A DNA stretch of 64,000 bases, taken from assembly GCA_947457075.1 (NCBI GenBank), contig CANGUG010000002.1:1-64000 (forward strand), read 5' to 3'. The translations under genes were made by a program, and so were the position numbers. The notes beneath the pieces were generated by a model, which was not told the DNA's origin, searched no databases, and saw nothing but the letters and a program-made list of their open reading frames with translations. Shown in pieces: positions 33,329 through 42,850 of this stretch. Within the stretch, counting starts at the first letter, position 1. Each line of letters opens with the position of its first letter. Source of the stretch: Bacteroidota bacterium. Its GTDB lineage: Bacteria > Bacteroidota > Bacteroidia > Chitinophagales > Chitinophagaceae.

Positions 33329-34393
33329 ATGATTTCTATAAGCCGTTGGTACCATTGCTTTATTGTTGTAATCACTATTGTCGTACTTGCCTGCAAACCA
33401 ACAGCGGAAGGACCGACGGTAGAACCAAAGCCACCAGTGGTTCCTACGGTGACGGACACTACCTTTATAAAAGGTGCTGATATTAGTTGGGTAACAGAAA
33501 TGGAGTCGAAGGGTATTCAATTTTATAATAAAAATGGGGTTGCAACCGAATGTTTTGCCTTAATGAAAGAAATTGGGATGAATGCCATACGTATTCGAGT
33601 ATGGGTAAACCCTACCAATAAATGGAATGGTATTGAGGACGTGATTGCAAAATGCGTAAGAGCTAAAAATTTAGGTTTAAAATTATTAATTGATTTTCAT
33701 TACAGCGATAATTGGGCTGATCCTAGTAAACAAGTTAAGCCAGCTGCTTGGAGTGCGGCTTCTTTTCCTATTTTAAAAGACTCATTAAAAAATCATACCC
33801 TGTTTGTTTTAAATCAATTAAAAAATGCGGGTATTCAACCAAGCTGGGTACAAATAGGCAACGAAACAGATGATGGGATTTTATGGCCTGATGGAAAGGC
33901 AAGTGTAAACATGCAAAATTTTGCCCAACTCATAACAGTAGGGGCGGACGCATCTAAAACTGTTTTTCCAAATGCCAAAGTAATGGTGCATGTGTCCAAT
34001 GGATGGAACAATTCATTGTTTCGCTGGATATTTGACGGTTTAAAAAACAATGGAGTGAAATGGGATATCATTGGAATGTCCTTATATCCCACTTGGGCGC
34101 CTGGAGGCTGGCAAAATGCCAATAATTTATGTTTACAAAATATGAATGATATGGTATCCAGGTATAATACACCAGTGATGGTGGTAGAAATTGGGATGCC
34201 CTGGGATAACCCTACGGAAGCCAAATTATTTATCGAAGACCTCATCAATAAGGTAAAATTGGTCAATGGTAAGAATGGCTTAGGCGTATTTTATTGGGAA
34301 CCAGAGAGTTATAATAATTGGCAAGGGTATTCCTTAGGCGCTTTTAACAATAGCGGTAGGCCAACCATTGCTTTAGATCCTTTTTTGAAATAA
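33329..34393 (+). CDS. GH53 arabinogalactan endo-beta-1,4-galactanase, lipoprotein
   Basis: A 354-residue enzyme cleaving beta-1,4-galactan side chains of pectin. It begins with a lipoprotein signal (VLAC, Cys22), so it is membrane-anchored and possibly surface-exposed. The GH53 pattern is clear: KGADISWV, the segment MNAIRIRVWVNP, then LLIDFHYSDNWADP, the acid/base Glu in QIGNETDDG, and the nucleophile Glu in VVEIGMPW. Length is normal. It is followed by a GH13 gene 32 bp away and by the Sus genes. This is the main evidence that the locus uses galactan. Confidence 0.93.
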   Translation: MISISRWYHCFIVVITIVVLACKPTAEGPTVEPKPPVVPTVTDTTFIKGADISWVTEMESKGIQFYNKNGVATECFALMKEIGMNAIRIRVWVNPTNKWNGIEDVIAKCVRAKNLGLKLLIDFHYSDNWADPSKQVKPAAWSAASFPILKDSLKNHTLFVLNQLKNAGIQPSWVQIGNETDDGILWPDGKASVNMQNFAQLITVGADASKTVFPNAKVMVHVSNGWNNSLFRWIFDGLKNNGVKWDIIGMSLYPTWAPGGWQNANNLCLQNMNDMVSRYNTPVMVVEIGMPWDNPTEAKLFIEDLINKVKLVNGKNGLGVFYWEPESYNNWQGYSLGAFNNSGRPTIALDPFLK

Positions 34394-34423
34394 TTTGGTT
34401 ATAGAATATTTTCCTTATCTTAG
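34394..34423 (+). promoter_or_regulatory. Bacteroidota-type promoter of the GH13-Sus genes
   Basis: TTTG (34394-34397) and TATCTTAG (34416-34423) are separated by 18 bp. Transcription would start around 34427, so the ATG at 34426 would not be used. This supports the GTG at 34465. Confidence 0.5.
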
Positions 34424-34464
34424 TAATGTGTAATTCATACACATTGCTAAAGCTTGCTAACTCG

Positions 34465-37332
34465 GTGAAAAAACTTTTATTTTCATTAATATTATTTTTG
34501 TCATTACATGTTAATGCACAACTGTTAGTAAGCAGTCCTGATTTTATTACTGAGGGTGCAACAAGCACTACCATTATTGCTAATGCAACTAAAGGCAACA
34601 AAGGTTTATTAGGCAACACCAATGATATTTATGTGCATATTGGTGCCATCACTAGTTTAAGTACAGGTGGTGGAGATTGGAAATATGTTTTATCAACATG
34701 GGGAACGACCAATGCCAATTTTAAATGCACCGCACTAGGTAATAACAAGTGGAGTTACACTATTAATAGGGACTTACGCGCTTATTTTGGTATTACGAAT
34801 CCTGCAGAGCGAATCGTAAAAATTGCCATTTTATTTAGAGATGGCGCAGGCAATAATGTATTAAGAAATGCAGATGGATCTGATATGTATCTTAAAGTGT
34901 ATGACAATAATTTTAATGTTAAGATAGACAGCCCTTATTTGCAACCTTACTTTAATCCAATTCCAGAACCCATCAATAAAAAAGTAGGTGATACGATTTT
35001 CATTAATGGAAAGTCAAATCAAAATGCGAACCTTTCTATATTTTATAATGATACGCTTTTAACTTCCGCCAATAATGCAAACGTTGTAGGTGGCTTTAAA
35101 ATAATTAATACCATCGGCAATCAAAGAATTGTTGTGAGTGGAACCGCAAACTCAATGGTATCAAGCGATACAATACAGTTTTACGTTAATGGCAATCAAG
35201 TTATTGAGGATTTACCCGCAGGTATTGTGGATGGGATTAATTATTTACCAGGGGACACTTCAGCCACTTTGGTATTGTATGCACCGTTCAAAAAAAATAT
35301 TAACGTCATTGGTGATTTTAATAATTGGAAAATTGGATTAAACAATGCAATGAAAATGACAAGGGACAGTAGTCGTTTTTGGCTTCAAATAAATGGATTA
35401 ACTCCGGGAGTAGAATATGCTTATCAATATGTGATTGACGGAAATTTAAAAGTAGCAGATTATAATGCAGAAAAAATATTAGATCCTAATCATGATCGTT
35501 TTATACCAGCCACTACTTATCCTAATTTAAAACCTTATCCAACAGGAAGCACTAGCGGCATTGTAAGTGTATTACAAACAGCGAAGCCAACTTATAATTG
35601 GAAGACTAATAATTTTGTGAGACCTAATAAAAGTAATTTAATTATTTATGAATTACTTATTCGTGATTTTGCAAAGCAGCAAAATTTTAATGAGTTGCGT
35701 GATAGTTTAAATTATTTTAAAAAACTAGGTATCAACACTATTGAGTTAATGCCGGTTACAGAATTTGAAGGCAATAATAGTTGGGGATATAATACCAATT
35801 TTATTTTTGCATTAGATAAATTTTATGGAACAGAAATGGCGTTTAAAGAATTTATTGATTCAGCACATGCAAAAGGAATTGCCGTTGTTGTTGATATTGT
35901 AATGAACCATGTATTTGGTTCTTCGCCATTGGCACAAATGTATTGGGATGGAGCTAATAATATACCTGCTACCAACAATCCTTGGTTAAACCCCAATGCG
36001 ACCCATCCATTTAATGTAGGCAATGACTTTAATCATGATTCTCCTGCCACCAAATTATTGGTATCCAGGGTTGTAAAACACTGGTTGAATAATTATCGAA
36101 TAGATGGATTTAGATGGGATTTGTCAAAAGGCTTTACCCAAAAAAATAATCCTTCCAATGTGGGTGCTTGGGGTGCCTACGATGCAACAAGAGTCGCTAC
36201 TTGGAAAACTATTTATGATACTATGCAAAAAGTATCAGCCAATAGTTATTGTATTTTAGAACATTTTGCAGACAACAATGAGGAGCAGGAGCTTTCTAAT
36301 TATGGAATGTTATTATGGGGTAATGCAAATCACAGCTTTAGCCAATCTACCATGGGTTATGCACAAGATGCTAGTTTAAACAATGCATTTTCAAATGGAC
36401 GCAATTGGTCTAAACAACATTTGGTGACTTATATGGAAAGCCATGATGAGGAGCGTACTATGTTTAGAAACATTAATTACGGAAATGTAAGTGGCACTTA
36501 TAATGTAAAAGATACAGCAACCGCTTTGAAAAGAAATGAAATGGCTGCTGCATTTTGGGCATTGGTGCCTGGCCCCAAATTAATGTGGCAATTTGGTGAA
36601 TTGGGATACACTTATTCTATTAATACCTGTACCGACCTAACTGTTTCTAATAACTGCCGATTATCTGATAAGCCATTAAGATGGGATTATTTGAATAGTC
36701 CCAATAGAAAAGCATTGTACGATGCCTATGCAAAATTTTTAAAACTAAGAGCTAATCCAAGTTATACGAATGACTTTATTTCCAATAAGTATGTATTAAA
36801 TACATCCGGATTGTTTAAATCGTTCCAAGTAAATGGGGACTCAATAAAATTAGTAGTAGTAGGTAATTTTGATGTAACACCTCAAACAAGTAGTGTGGCA
36901 TTTCCGTCCGATGGTATTTGGTATAGCGTGTTTACCAACAGGTATCAAAGTGTATTAAATCGCACAGCTTCTATCACACTTCAACCTGGCGAATACTTTG
37001 TATATGCCAACAAAAATATTTCTACGCAGGTGATCACAGACATTTTAGATTTAAAAATGCCTGTATTGGATATGAAAACTAATTTATATCCTAATCCAAC
37101 GAACAATGTAAGTACCCTTGAATATAATTTGCCGGAAAGTGGTGTATTATCGATACACGCTTATAACATGGATGGTACAGACTTGGGAATTCTTTATTCT
37201 GGCTATCAAAATAAAGGCTTTCAAAAAGTGACTATCCGTAAAAACGGATTAATGAATACACCAGGAATTTATTTATTATCAATACAATTAAATCAAAAAC
37301 AAAAAATTCAAAAACTTTTAATTACCAATTAA
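34465..37332 (+). CDS. GH13 alpha-amylase-type enzyme with T9SS sorting domain
   Basis: About 955 residues from a GTG start giving KKLLFSLILFLSLHVNAQ as signal peptide; an in-frame ATG at 34426 lies at the promoter's transcription start and is less likely. An N-terminal beta domain is followed by an E-set/CBM48-like domain (NVIGDFNNWK), then the GH13 barrel: VMNHVFG, nucleophile Asp in DGFRWDLSKG, Glu in CILEHF, Asp in ESHDEER. The last 80 residues (LYPNPTNN to QKLLITN) are a Por/T9SS sorting domain, so the enzyme is surface-exposed. The layout resembles pullulanase or glycogen-branching-like amylases; the exact linkage specificity is open. Confidence 0.92.
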   Translation: MKKLLFSLILFLSLHVNAQLLVSSPDFITEGATSTTIIANATKGNKGLLGNTNDIYVHIGAITSLSTGGGDWKYVLSTWGTTNANFKCTALGNNKWSYTINRDLRAYFGITNPAERIVKIAILFRDGAGNNVLRNADGSDMYLKVYDNNFNVKIDSPYLQPYFNPIPEPINKKVGDTIFINGKSNQNANLSIFYNDTLLTSANNANVVGGFKIINTIGNQRIVVSGTANSMVSSDTIQFYVNGNQVIEDLPAGIVDGINYLPGDTSATLVLYAPFKKNINVIGDFNNWKIGLNNAMKMTRDSSRFWLQINGLTPGVEYAYQYVIDGNLKVADYNAEKILDPNHDRFIPATTYPNLKPYPTGSTSGIVSVLQTAKPTYNWKTNNFVRPNKSNLIIYELLIRDFAKQQNFNELRDSLNYFKKLGINTIELMPVTEFEGNNSWGYNTNFIFALDKFYGTEMAFKEFIDSAHAKGIAVVVDIVMNHVFGSSPLAQMYWDGANNIPATNNPWLNPNATHPFNVGNDFNHDSPATKLLVSRVVKHWLNNYRIDGFRWDLSKGFTQKNNPSNVGAWGAYDATRVATWKTIYDTMQKVSANSYCILEHFADNNEEQELSNYGMLLWGNANHSFSQSTMGYAQDASLNNAFSNGRNWSKQHLVTYMESHDEERTMFRNINYGNVSGTYNVKDTATALKRNEMAAAFWALVPGPKLMWQFGELGYTYSINTCTDLTVSNNCRLSDKPLRWDYLNSPNRKALYDAYAKFLKLRANPSYTNDFISNKYVLNTSGLFKSFQVNGDSIKLVVVGNFDVTPQTSSVAFPSDGIWYSVFTNRYQSVLNRTASITLQPGEYFVYANKNISTQVITDILDLKMPVLDMKTNLYPNPTNNVSTLEYNLPESGVLSIHAYNMDGTDLGILYSGYQNKGFQKVTIRKNGLMNTPGIYLLSIQLNQKQKIQKLLITN

Positions 37333-37361
37333 CGATTCTTAAAACTTGAAATTGTAAATCT

Positions 37362-40349
37362 ATGAACATGAAAAAAGCACTTGCGGCTTTACTGTTTGCT
37401 ATTATCAGCATATCGGTTTATGCCCAAGAACGTACAGTTACTGGAAAAGTGACTGACGCTAAAGATGGAGCTCCATTGGCGGCTGCATCGGTGGTTGTAA
37501 AAGGTAGTAATAAAGGGGTAACTACCTCTGCAGACGGATCTTTTGCAATCAAAGTGCCAACAGGCGCAACAGCATTAGTTTTTTCTTATTTAAACTATGC
37601 TTCTCAGGAAGTGGTGCTGGATTCAAAAAATACAGTAAACGTATCTCTTGCTGCATCTACTGATCAATTATCAGAAGTAGTAGTTATTGGATATGGTACT
37701 AGTAGAAAAAAGGACTTAACAGGTTCGGTATCAACCGTGTCTGCTAAGGATTTTAATACAGGCGCTATTTCTACACCAGAACAATTAATAGCTGGTAAGG
37801 TTGCCGGTGTTTCTATTACTAGTAATAATGGTGCTCCAGGTTCTGGAAGTACAATTAGAATTAGAGGTGGAGCATCCTTAAACGCTAGTAACGATCCTTT
37901 AATCGTAATTGATGGTATGCCAATTGATGGCGGTGGAATTTCAGGTCAAGCAAATCCTTTGGCTTTGATTAACCCAAATGATATTGAATCATTCTCCGTA
38001 TTAAAAGACGCCTCTGCTGCTGCTATCTATGGAGCTAGAGCCTCTAATGGTGTAATTTTAATTACTACTAAAAAAGGTAAAAAAGGTGCGATGAAAGTAG
38101 ACTTCTCTAGTCAATTTAGTATGGCATCAGTTTCTAAAAAAGTAGATGTATTTAGTGCAAATGAAATTAGATCAATTGTAAATACAAATGGTACAAGTAC
38201 TTTAAGGGCCTTATTAGGAAATGCAAATACCGATTGGCAGGACCAAATTTATCAAACTGCTATCAGCAATGATAATAATGTGAGCATGTCAGGTGTAGTT
38301 AAAAATATGCCTTACCGTTTATCTTTAGGTGCATTGAATCAAGTGGGTGTTTTAAAAACTGATGACTTAAAGCGTACAACAATTGGTGTAAACTTAAGCC
38401 CAACCTTCTTTGACAATCACTTATCACTTAATGTAAACTATAAGTTAGCAAATAGTGCAAGTCGTTTTGCTGATCAAGGTGCGATTGGTGCTGCAACAGC
38501 ATTTGACCCAACTCAAAGAGTATTTAGCGGAAATAGTAATTTTGGCGGCTACTGGGAGTGGTTAGATCCAAATTCTTCTAATGGATTAAAATCTTTAACT
38601 CCTAAAAACCCATTGGGTTTATTAATGCAAAGACAAGACAACAGTAATGTTGTTAGACAAATTGCAAGTGCATTGATTGATTATAAGGTACATTTTTTAC
38701 CTGATTTACACGTTATCGTGAATTCGGGTGTTGATATTGCTGAAGGAAAGGGTACAACAGTGATTGGTGAAAATGCTGCATCTACTTTTAAAAGATTTAA
38801 AGATGCTTCTAATGTGTTTCATAGTGGGGTGAACAATCAATATCGCCAAACAAGAAACAATAGTTACTTGAATGCTTATTTAAACTACACAAAAGATATC
38901 ACAGCCATTAAATCTCGTTTAGAATTAGTAGCGGGTTATGAATATCAAGCATACAAAACAACCAACTACAACTTTAGTGATAGAACTTTTAATAGAACAG
39001 TGGTTAACTCACCGAATTTTGCATTTGATGTTCCAGAATATCGTTTAAGTTCTTATTTGGCTAGAGCTAATTTCAGCATAAACAATAAGTATATCTTAAC
39101 TGCTTCTATTCGTCAGGACGGATCTTCTAAATTTAACAAAGACAATCGATTTGCATTGTTCCCATCAGCTGCAGTGGCTTGGAAGTTAAAAGAAGAAGAT
39201 TTTTTAAAAACAAATTCGACTATTTCGGACTTGAAATTAAGAGCTAGTTATGGTGTAACCGGACAACAGGATGGAATTGGATACTATGATTATATCTCTT
39301 ATTATAATTTAGGTTCTAATACAGCACAATATCAGTTTGGTAACACATTCACTCCAATATTTCGTCCAAATGGATATTATTTTAATAGAAAGTGGGAGCA
39401 AACAGCAACAGCTAACTTAGCTTTAGACTTTGGATTATTTGACAATAGAGTATCGGGTACTGTTGAATTATATAACAGAACAACTACCGACTTGTTAAAT
39501 GAAATTAACCAACCAGCAGGTACTAACTTTAGTAATAAAATTGTTGCGAACGTTGGTAGTATGGAAAACAGAGGTGTGGAAGTAACATTAAATTTCCAAC
39601 CTATTAGAAACAAAACAACCACTTGGGATGTTTCTTTGAATGCTACTTATAACAAAAACGAAATTACCAAGTTAACAATTTCTGATGATCCAAATTATGC
39701 AGGAGCAAGATACGGTGGTATCAGCGGTGGTACAGGTAATACTATTTTTATTCAATCAGTAGGTTACAAAAGAGGTTCTTACTTTGTATATAAGCAAGTT
39801 TATGATAATGCAGGCAAACCAATCGATGGTTTATTTGCTGACTTAAACAGAGACGGTGTAGTGAATGAAAGTGATTTATACCAATACAAAGGAAATGATC
39901 CTCAATTCTTTTTTGGTGCAAGTTCTAATGTAACGTATAAAAAATGGAATGCAGGATTTGTATTAAGAGCGAATGTTGGAAACTATATGTATAACAACGT
40001 AGCTTCTAGTTCTGGTACTTTAAGAAATATCTTAAATCCTATTGGTTATATTAATAATGGATCAAGAGATTATTTAAGATCTGGCTTTAGCGGTAATGGC
40101 GCTAACTACTATTTATCTGATTATTATGTTCAAAACGCATCTTTCTTACGTATGGATAACATTAATATTGGATACAATGTGGGTAAAGTATTTCATGATA
40201 AAGCAACTTTGAAAATTAATGCAAATATTCAAAATGCATTTATTATTACTAAATACACAGGCTTAGATCCAGAAGTTAATGGAGGTATAGATAATAATTT
40301 TTATCCTCGTCCTAGAACATTTGTCTTAGGCTTTAATCTTAGTTTCTAA
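37362..40349 (+). CDS. susC: SusC/RagA-type TonB-dependent outer-membrane transporter
   Basis: A 995-residue outer-membrane beta-barrel that imports oligosaccharides using TonB energy. After a signal peptide (about 1-21) comes a CarboxypepD_reg-like domain (RTVTGKVTDAKDGAPLAAAS, 23-100), the SusC box region VVVIGYGTSRKKDLTGSV, a plug domain (about 110-230, with IRIRGGASLNASNDP and DASAAAIYGARASNGVI) and the barrel ending VLGFNLSF. Length is typical. The susD-type gene follows by 27 bp. Substrate is probably alpha-glucan or galactan oligosaccharide. Confidence 0.95.
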   Translation: MNMKKALAALLFAIISISVYAQERTVTGKVTDAKDGAPLAAASVVVKGSNKGVTTSADGSFAIKVPTGATALVFSYLNYASQEVVLDSKNTVNVSLAASTDQLSEVVVIGYGTSRKKDLTGSVSTVSAKDFNTGAISTPEQLIAGKVAGVSITSNNGAPGSGSTIRIRGGASLNASNDPLIVIDGMPIDGGGISGQANPLALINPNDIESFSVLKDASAAAIYGARASNGVILITTKKGKKGAMKVDFSSQFSMASVSKKVDVFSANEIRSIVNTNGTSTLRALLGNANTDWQDQIYQTAISNDNNVSMSGVVKNMPYRLSLGALNQVGVLKTDDLKRTTIGVNLSPTFFDNHLSLNVNYKLANSASRFADQGAIGAATAFDPTQRVFSGNSNFGGYWEWLDPNSSNGLKSLTPKNPLGLLMQRQDNSNVVRQIASALIDYKVHFLPDLHVIVNSGVDIAEGKGTTVIGENAASTFKRFKDASNVFHSGVNNQYRQTRNNSYLNAYLNYTKDITAIKSRLELVAGYEYQAYKTTNYNFSDRTFNRTVVNSPNFAFDVPEYRLSSYLARANFSINNKYILTASIRQDGSSKFNKDNRFALFPSAAVAWKLKEEDFLKTNSTISDLKLRASYGVTGQQDGIGYYDYISYYNLGSNTAQYQFGNTFTPIFRPNGYYFNRKWEQTATANLALDFGLFDNRVSGTVELYNRTTTDLLNEINQPAGTNFSNKIVANVGSMENRGVEVTLNFQPIRNKTTTWDVSLNATYNKNEITKLTISDDPNYAGARYGGISGGTGNTIFIQSVGYKRGSYFVYKQVYDNAGKPIDGLFADLNRDGVVNESDLYQYKGNDPQFFFGASSNVTYKKWNAGFVLRANVGNYMYNNVASSSGTLRNILNPIGYINNGSRDYLRSGFSGNGANYYLSDYYVQNASFLRMDNINIGYNVGKVFHDKATLKINANIQNAFIITKYTGLDPEVNGGIDNNFYPRPRTFVLGFNLSF

Positions 40350-40376
40350 TTCATTCATTCGTATAAATAAAAGAAA

Positions 40377-41966
40377 ATGAAAACAAATAATTTTAAAATA
40401 GTAGTAGCCGCAGTATTCTCGGTATTCATTTTGGCTTCATGCGCTAAGCAATTAGACTTGTTGCCAACGAATGATGTTACCTCGAACACGGTTTACAAAA
40501 ATGCAACTGGCTATAGACAAGCCTTTGCAAAAGTATATGCAAGTTTTGCATTGACAGGAAATAATGGTCCTGCTGGTAATGGAGACATTCAAGGAATAGA
40601 TGAAGGTACATCAGACTTTTTAAGATTGTACTGGAAGGCACAAGAGTTAAGTACTGATGAAGCAGTCGTTTCATGGGGTGATCCTGGTATTCAGGATTTT
40701 CACAACATGAATTGGTCGGCAAGTAATCCAATGTTAACTGGATTATATTACCGTTCATTTTATCAAATTACTTTAGCGAATGATTTCATTAGACAAGCTT
40801 CTGATGCAAATTTAGCTTCAAGAGGTATCACTGGTGCTGATGCAGATAACATTAAAAAATATCGCGCTGAAGCACGCTTTTTAAGAGCGTATCAATATTC
40901 GGTGTTAATGGACTTATTTGGAAGTGTTCCATTTGTTACAGATGCTGATTTATTGGGCGCATCATTACCAAAGCAAAGAACAAGAGCTGAATTGTTTACT
41001 TATATCGAGTCAGAATTAAAAGCAATTGATGCGGACTTAGTAAATGCAAGAGCAAATGAATATGGCCGCGCGGATAAAGCAGCAGCTTGGGCTTTACTTG
41101 CAAGACTTTATTTAAATGCGCAAGTATATACAGGTACTGCAAAAAATACAGAAGCCATTACTTTTGCTAAAAAAGTAATTGACGCTGGTTATTCATTAAT
41201 ACCGGATTATACTAGATTAATGAGAGCGGACAATAACTTACATACTTCAGAATTTATTTTAACCATTAATTTTGATGGTCTTAAAACACAAAACTGGGGT
41301 GGAACTACCTTCTTAACACACGCGCCAATTGGAGGTTCAATGAATGCTACTCAATTTGGTGTTGACGGTGGATGGAGTGGTTTAAGAACTACAAAAGCAT
41401 TTAGTGATAAATTTACAGATATCACAGGTGCTACTGATAAGCGTGCACAAATTTATACAAGTGGTCAATCTGCAGACATTAATGACTTAACTAAGTTCAC
41501 TGATGGTTATGCTATTACTAAGTTTAAAAATATCAAAGCGGACGGTTCGGCTGGTTCAAGTTTAGTTTGGACTGATATTGACTTCCCTATTTTCAGATTA
41601 AGTGAAATGTATTTAATTTATGCTGAAGCTGTTTTAAGAGGTGGTACAGGCGGTGACGCTACTACTGCTTTAGGTTATATTAACACTATTCGCCAAAGAG
41701 CTTATGGCAATAATAGTGGTAATATCACAGCAGGTCAATTAACTACTGACTTTATTTTAGACGAGCGTAGTAGAGAATTGTATTGGGAAGGATTTAGAAG
41801 AACAGATTTAATTAGATATGGTAGGTTTGTTGAATCTACTTATTTATGGCCTTGGAAAGGAGGCGTAAGAGGTGGAACGAGTGTGGAGTCATTTAGAAAA
41901 TTGTATCCAATACCATCTGCTGATATTTCTTCTAATACCAATCTTAAACAAAACGCAGGGTATTAA
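40377..41966 (+). CDS. susD: SusD/RagB-type glycan-binding lipoprotein
   Basis: A 529-residue lipoprotein (lipobox ILASC, Cys near 22) of the outer-membrane surface which lids the SusC transporter. Family landmarks are RAEARFLRAYQYSVLMDLFG near 160-180, KAAAWALLARLYLNAQVYT, and the C-terminal RSRELYWEGFRRTDLIRYGRF. Length is typical. It is in an evident operon between susC and the two surface proteins. Confidence 0.95.
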   Translation: MKTNNFKIVVAAVFSVFILASCAKQLDLLPTNDVTSNTVYKNATGYRQAFAKVYASFALTGNNGPAGNGDIQGIDEGTSDFLRLYWKAQELSTDEAVVSWGDPGIQDFHNMNWSASNPMLTGLYYRSFYQITLANDFIRQASDANLASRGITGADADNIKKYRAEARFLRAYQYSVLMDLFGSVPFVTDADLLGASLPKQRTRAELFTYIESELKAIDADLVNARANEYGRADKAAAWALLARLYLNAQVYTGTAKNTEAITFAKKVIDAGYSLIPDYTRLMRADNNLHTSEFILTINFDGLKTQNWGGTTFLTHAPIGGSMNATQFGVDGGWSGLRTTKAFSDKFTDITGATDKRAQIYTSGQSADINDLTKFTDGYAITKFKNIKADGSAGSSLVWTDIDFPIFRLSEMYLIYAEAVLRGGTGGDATTALGYINTIRQRAYGNNSGNITAGQLTTDFILDERSRELYWEGFRRTDLIRYGRFVESTYLWPWKGGVRGGTSVESFRKLYPIPSADISSNTNLKQNAGY

Positions 41967-41995
41967 TACCATTGTTAAAAGTTAAATCGAAATAT

Positions 41996-42835
41996 ATGAA
42001 AAAAATTATTCAGTCATTATTATACTTAAGCATAGCGATAGTATTTTTTGCTGCCTGTCAAAAGGATGAAGCAAGAGATACTTATAAATCAGGAACTGCT
42101 CCGGTTTTAAGTGCTTCAGTAAAAGACAGTATCGGATTAAATTTCCTTACTGAAACGGATCCGGCCATTACTTTTAATTGGACCAATCCAAATTATCAAT
42201 TTGCTTCTGGTGTAAGCTCTCAAAATGTGAGCTATACATTAGAAATGGATACTGCGGGTGCCAACTTTAATGGCCCTAACAAAAAATCAATTTCAATTAG
42301 CCAGGATTTATCTGCTGCTTATACACAAAAAGCATTTAATATTTTGATTGCTGATTTGAAAGTGACTACTGGTGCTGTGGTTAGAATTGAAGTAAGAATT
42401 AAAGCAAGTATTGGTGGAACAAGCGCAACAACACTTGTATCTAATGCTTTGTCATTTAAATTAGTGCCTTATGCACCACCGCCAAAAGTAAGAATTCCAG
42501 AAAACAATAATTTATTTATTGTAGGTAGTGCAACTGCTGGTGGCTGGAATAACCCAGTACCAACTCCTTCACAACAGTTCACTAGAATTTCTAACACAGT
42601 GTATGAAATTACTGTTCCATTAACCTCTGGTGGAGAATTCTTATTCTTACCAACCAATGGAGATTGGGGTAAAAAATATGCAGTAGTAGATAATTCTATC
42701 AATGGATTAGGTGTTGGACTAGATTTTGCTTATTACACTTCGGGTGGATCAAATATGCCTGGTCCTGCTGTAAGCGGTAATTACAAAATTCGTGTTGATT
42801 TCCAAACTGGAAAATATACAATTACAAAACTTTAA
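41996..42835 (+). CDS. susE: SusE-like surface glycan-binding lipoprotein
   Basis: A 279-residue lipoprotein starting MKKIIQSLLYL with its lipid Cys at residue 21 (FFAAC). An in-frame TTG at 41972 is less likely because the signal peptide starts at the ATG. An N-terminal SusE domain (FNWTNPNYQ, YTLEMDTAG) is followed by one carbohydrate-binding module (LFIVGSATAGGWNNP ... QTGKYTITKL). In starch systems SusE and SusF bind glucan chains on the outside of the cell. It is the shorter partner of the next gene. Confidence 0.88.
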   Translation: MKKIIQSLLYLSIAIVFFAACQKDEARDTYKSGTAPVLSASVKDSIGLNFLTETDPAITFNWTNPNYQFASGVSSQNVSYTLEMDTAGANFNGPNKKSISISQDLSAAYTQKAFNILIADLKVTTGAVVRIEVRIKASIGGTSATTLVSNALSFKLVPYAPPPKVRIPENNNLFIVGSATAGGWNNPVPTPSQQFTRISNTVYEITVPLTSGGEFLFLPTNGDWGKKYAVVDNSINGLGVGLDFAYYTSGGSNMPGPAVSGNYKIRVDFQTGKYTITKL

Positions 42836-42850
42836 TTAAATAATTAACAA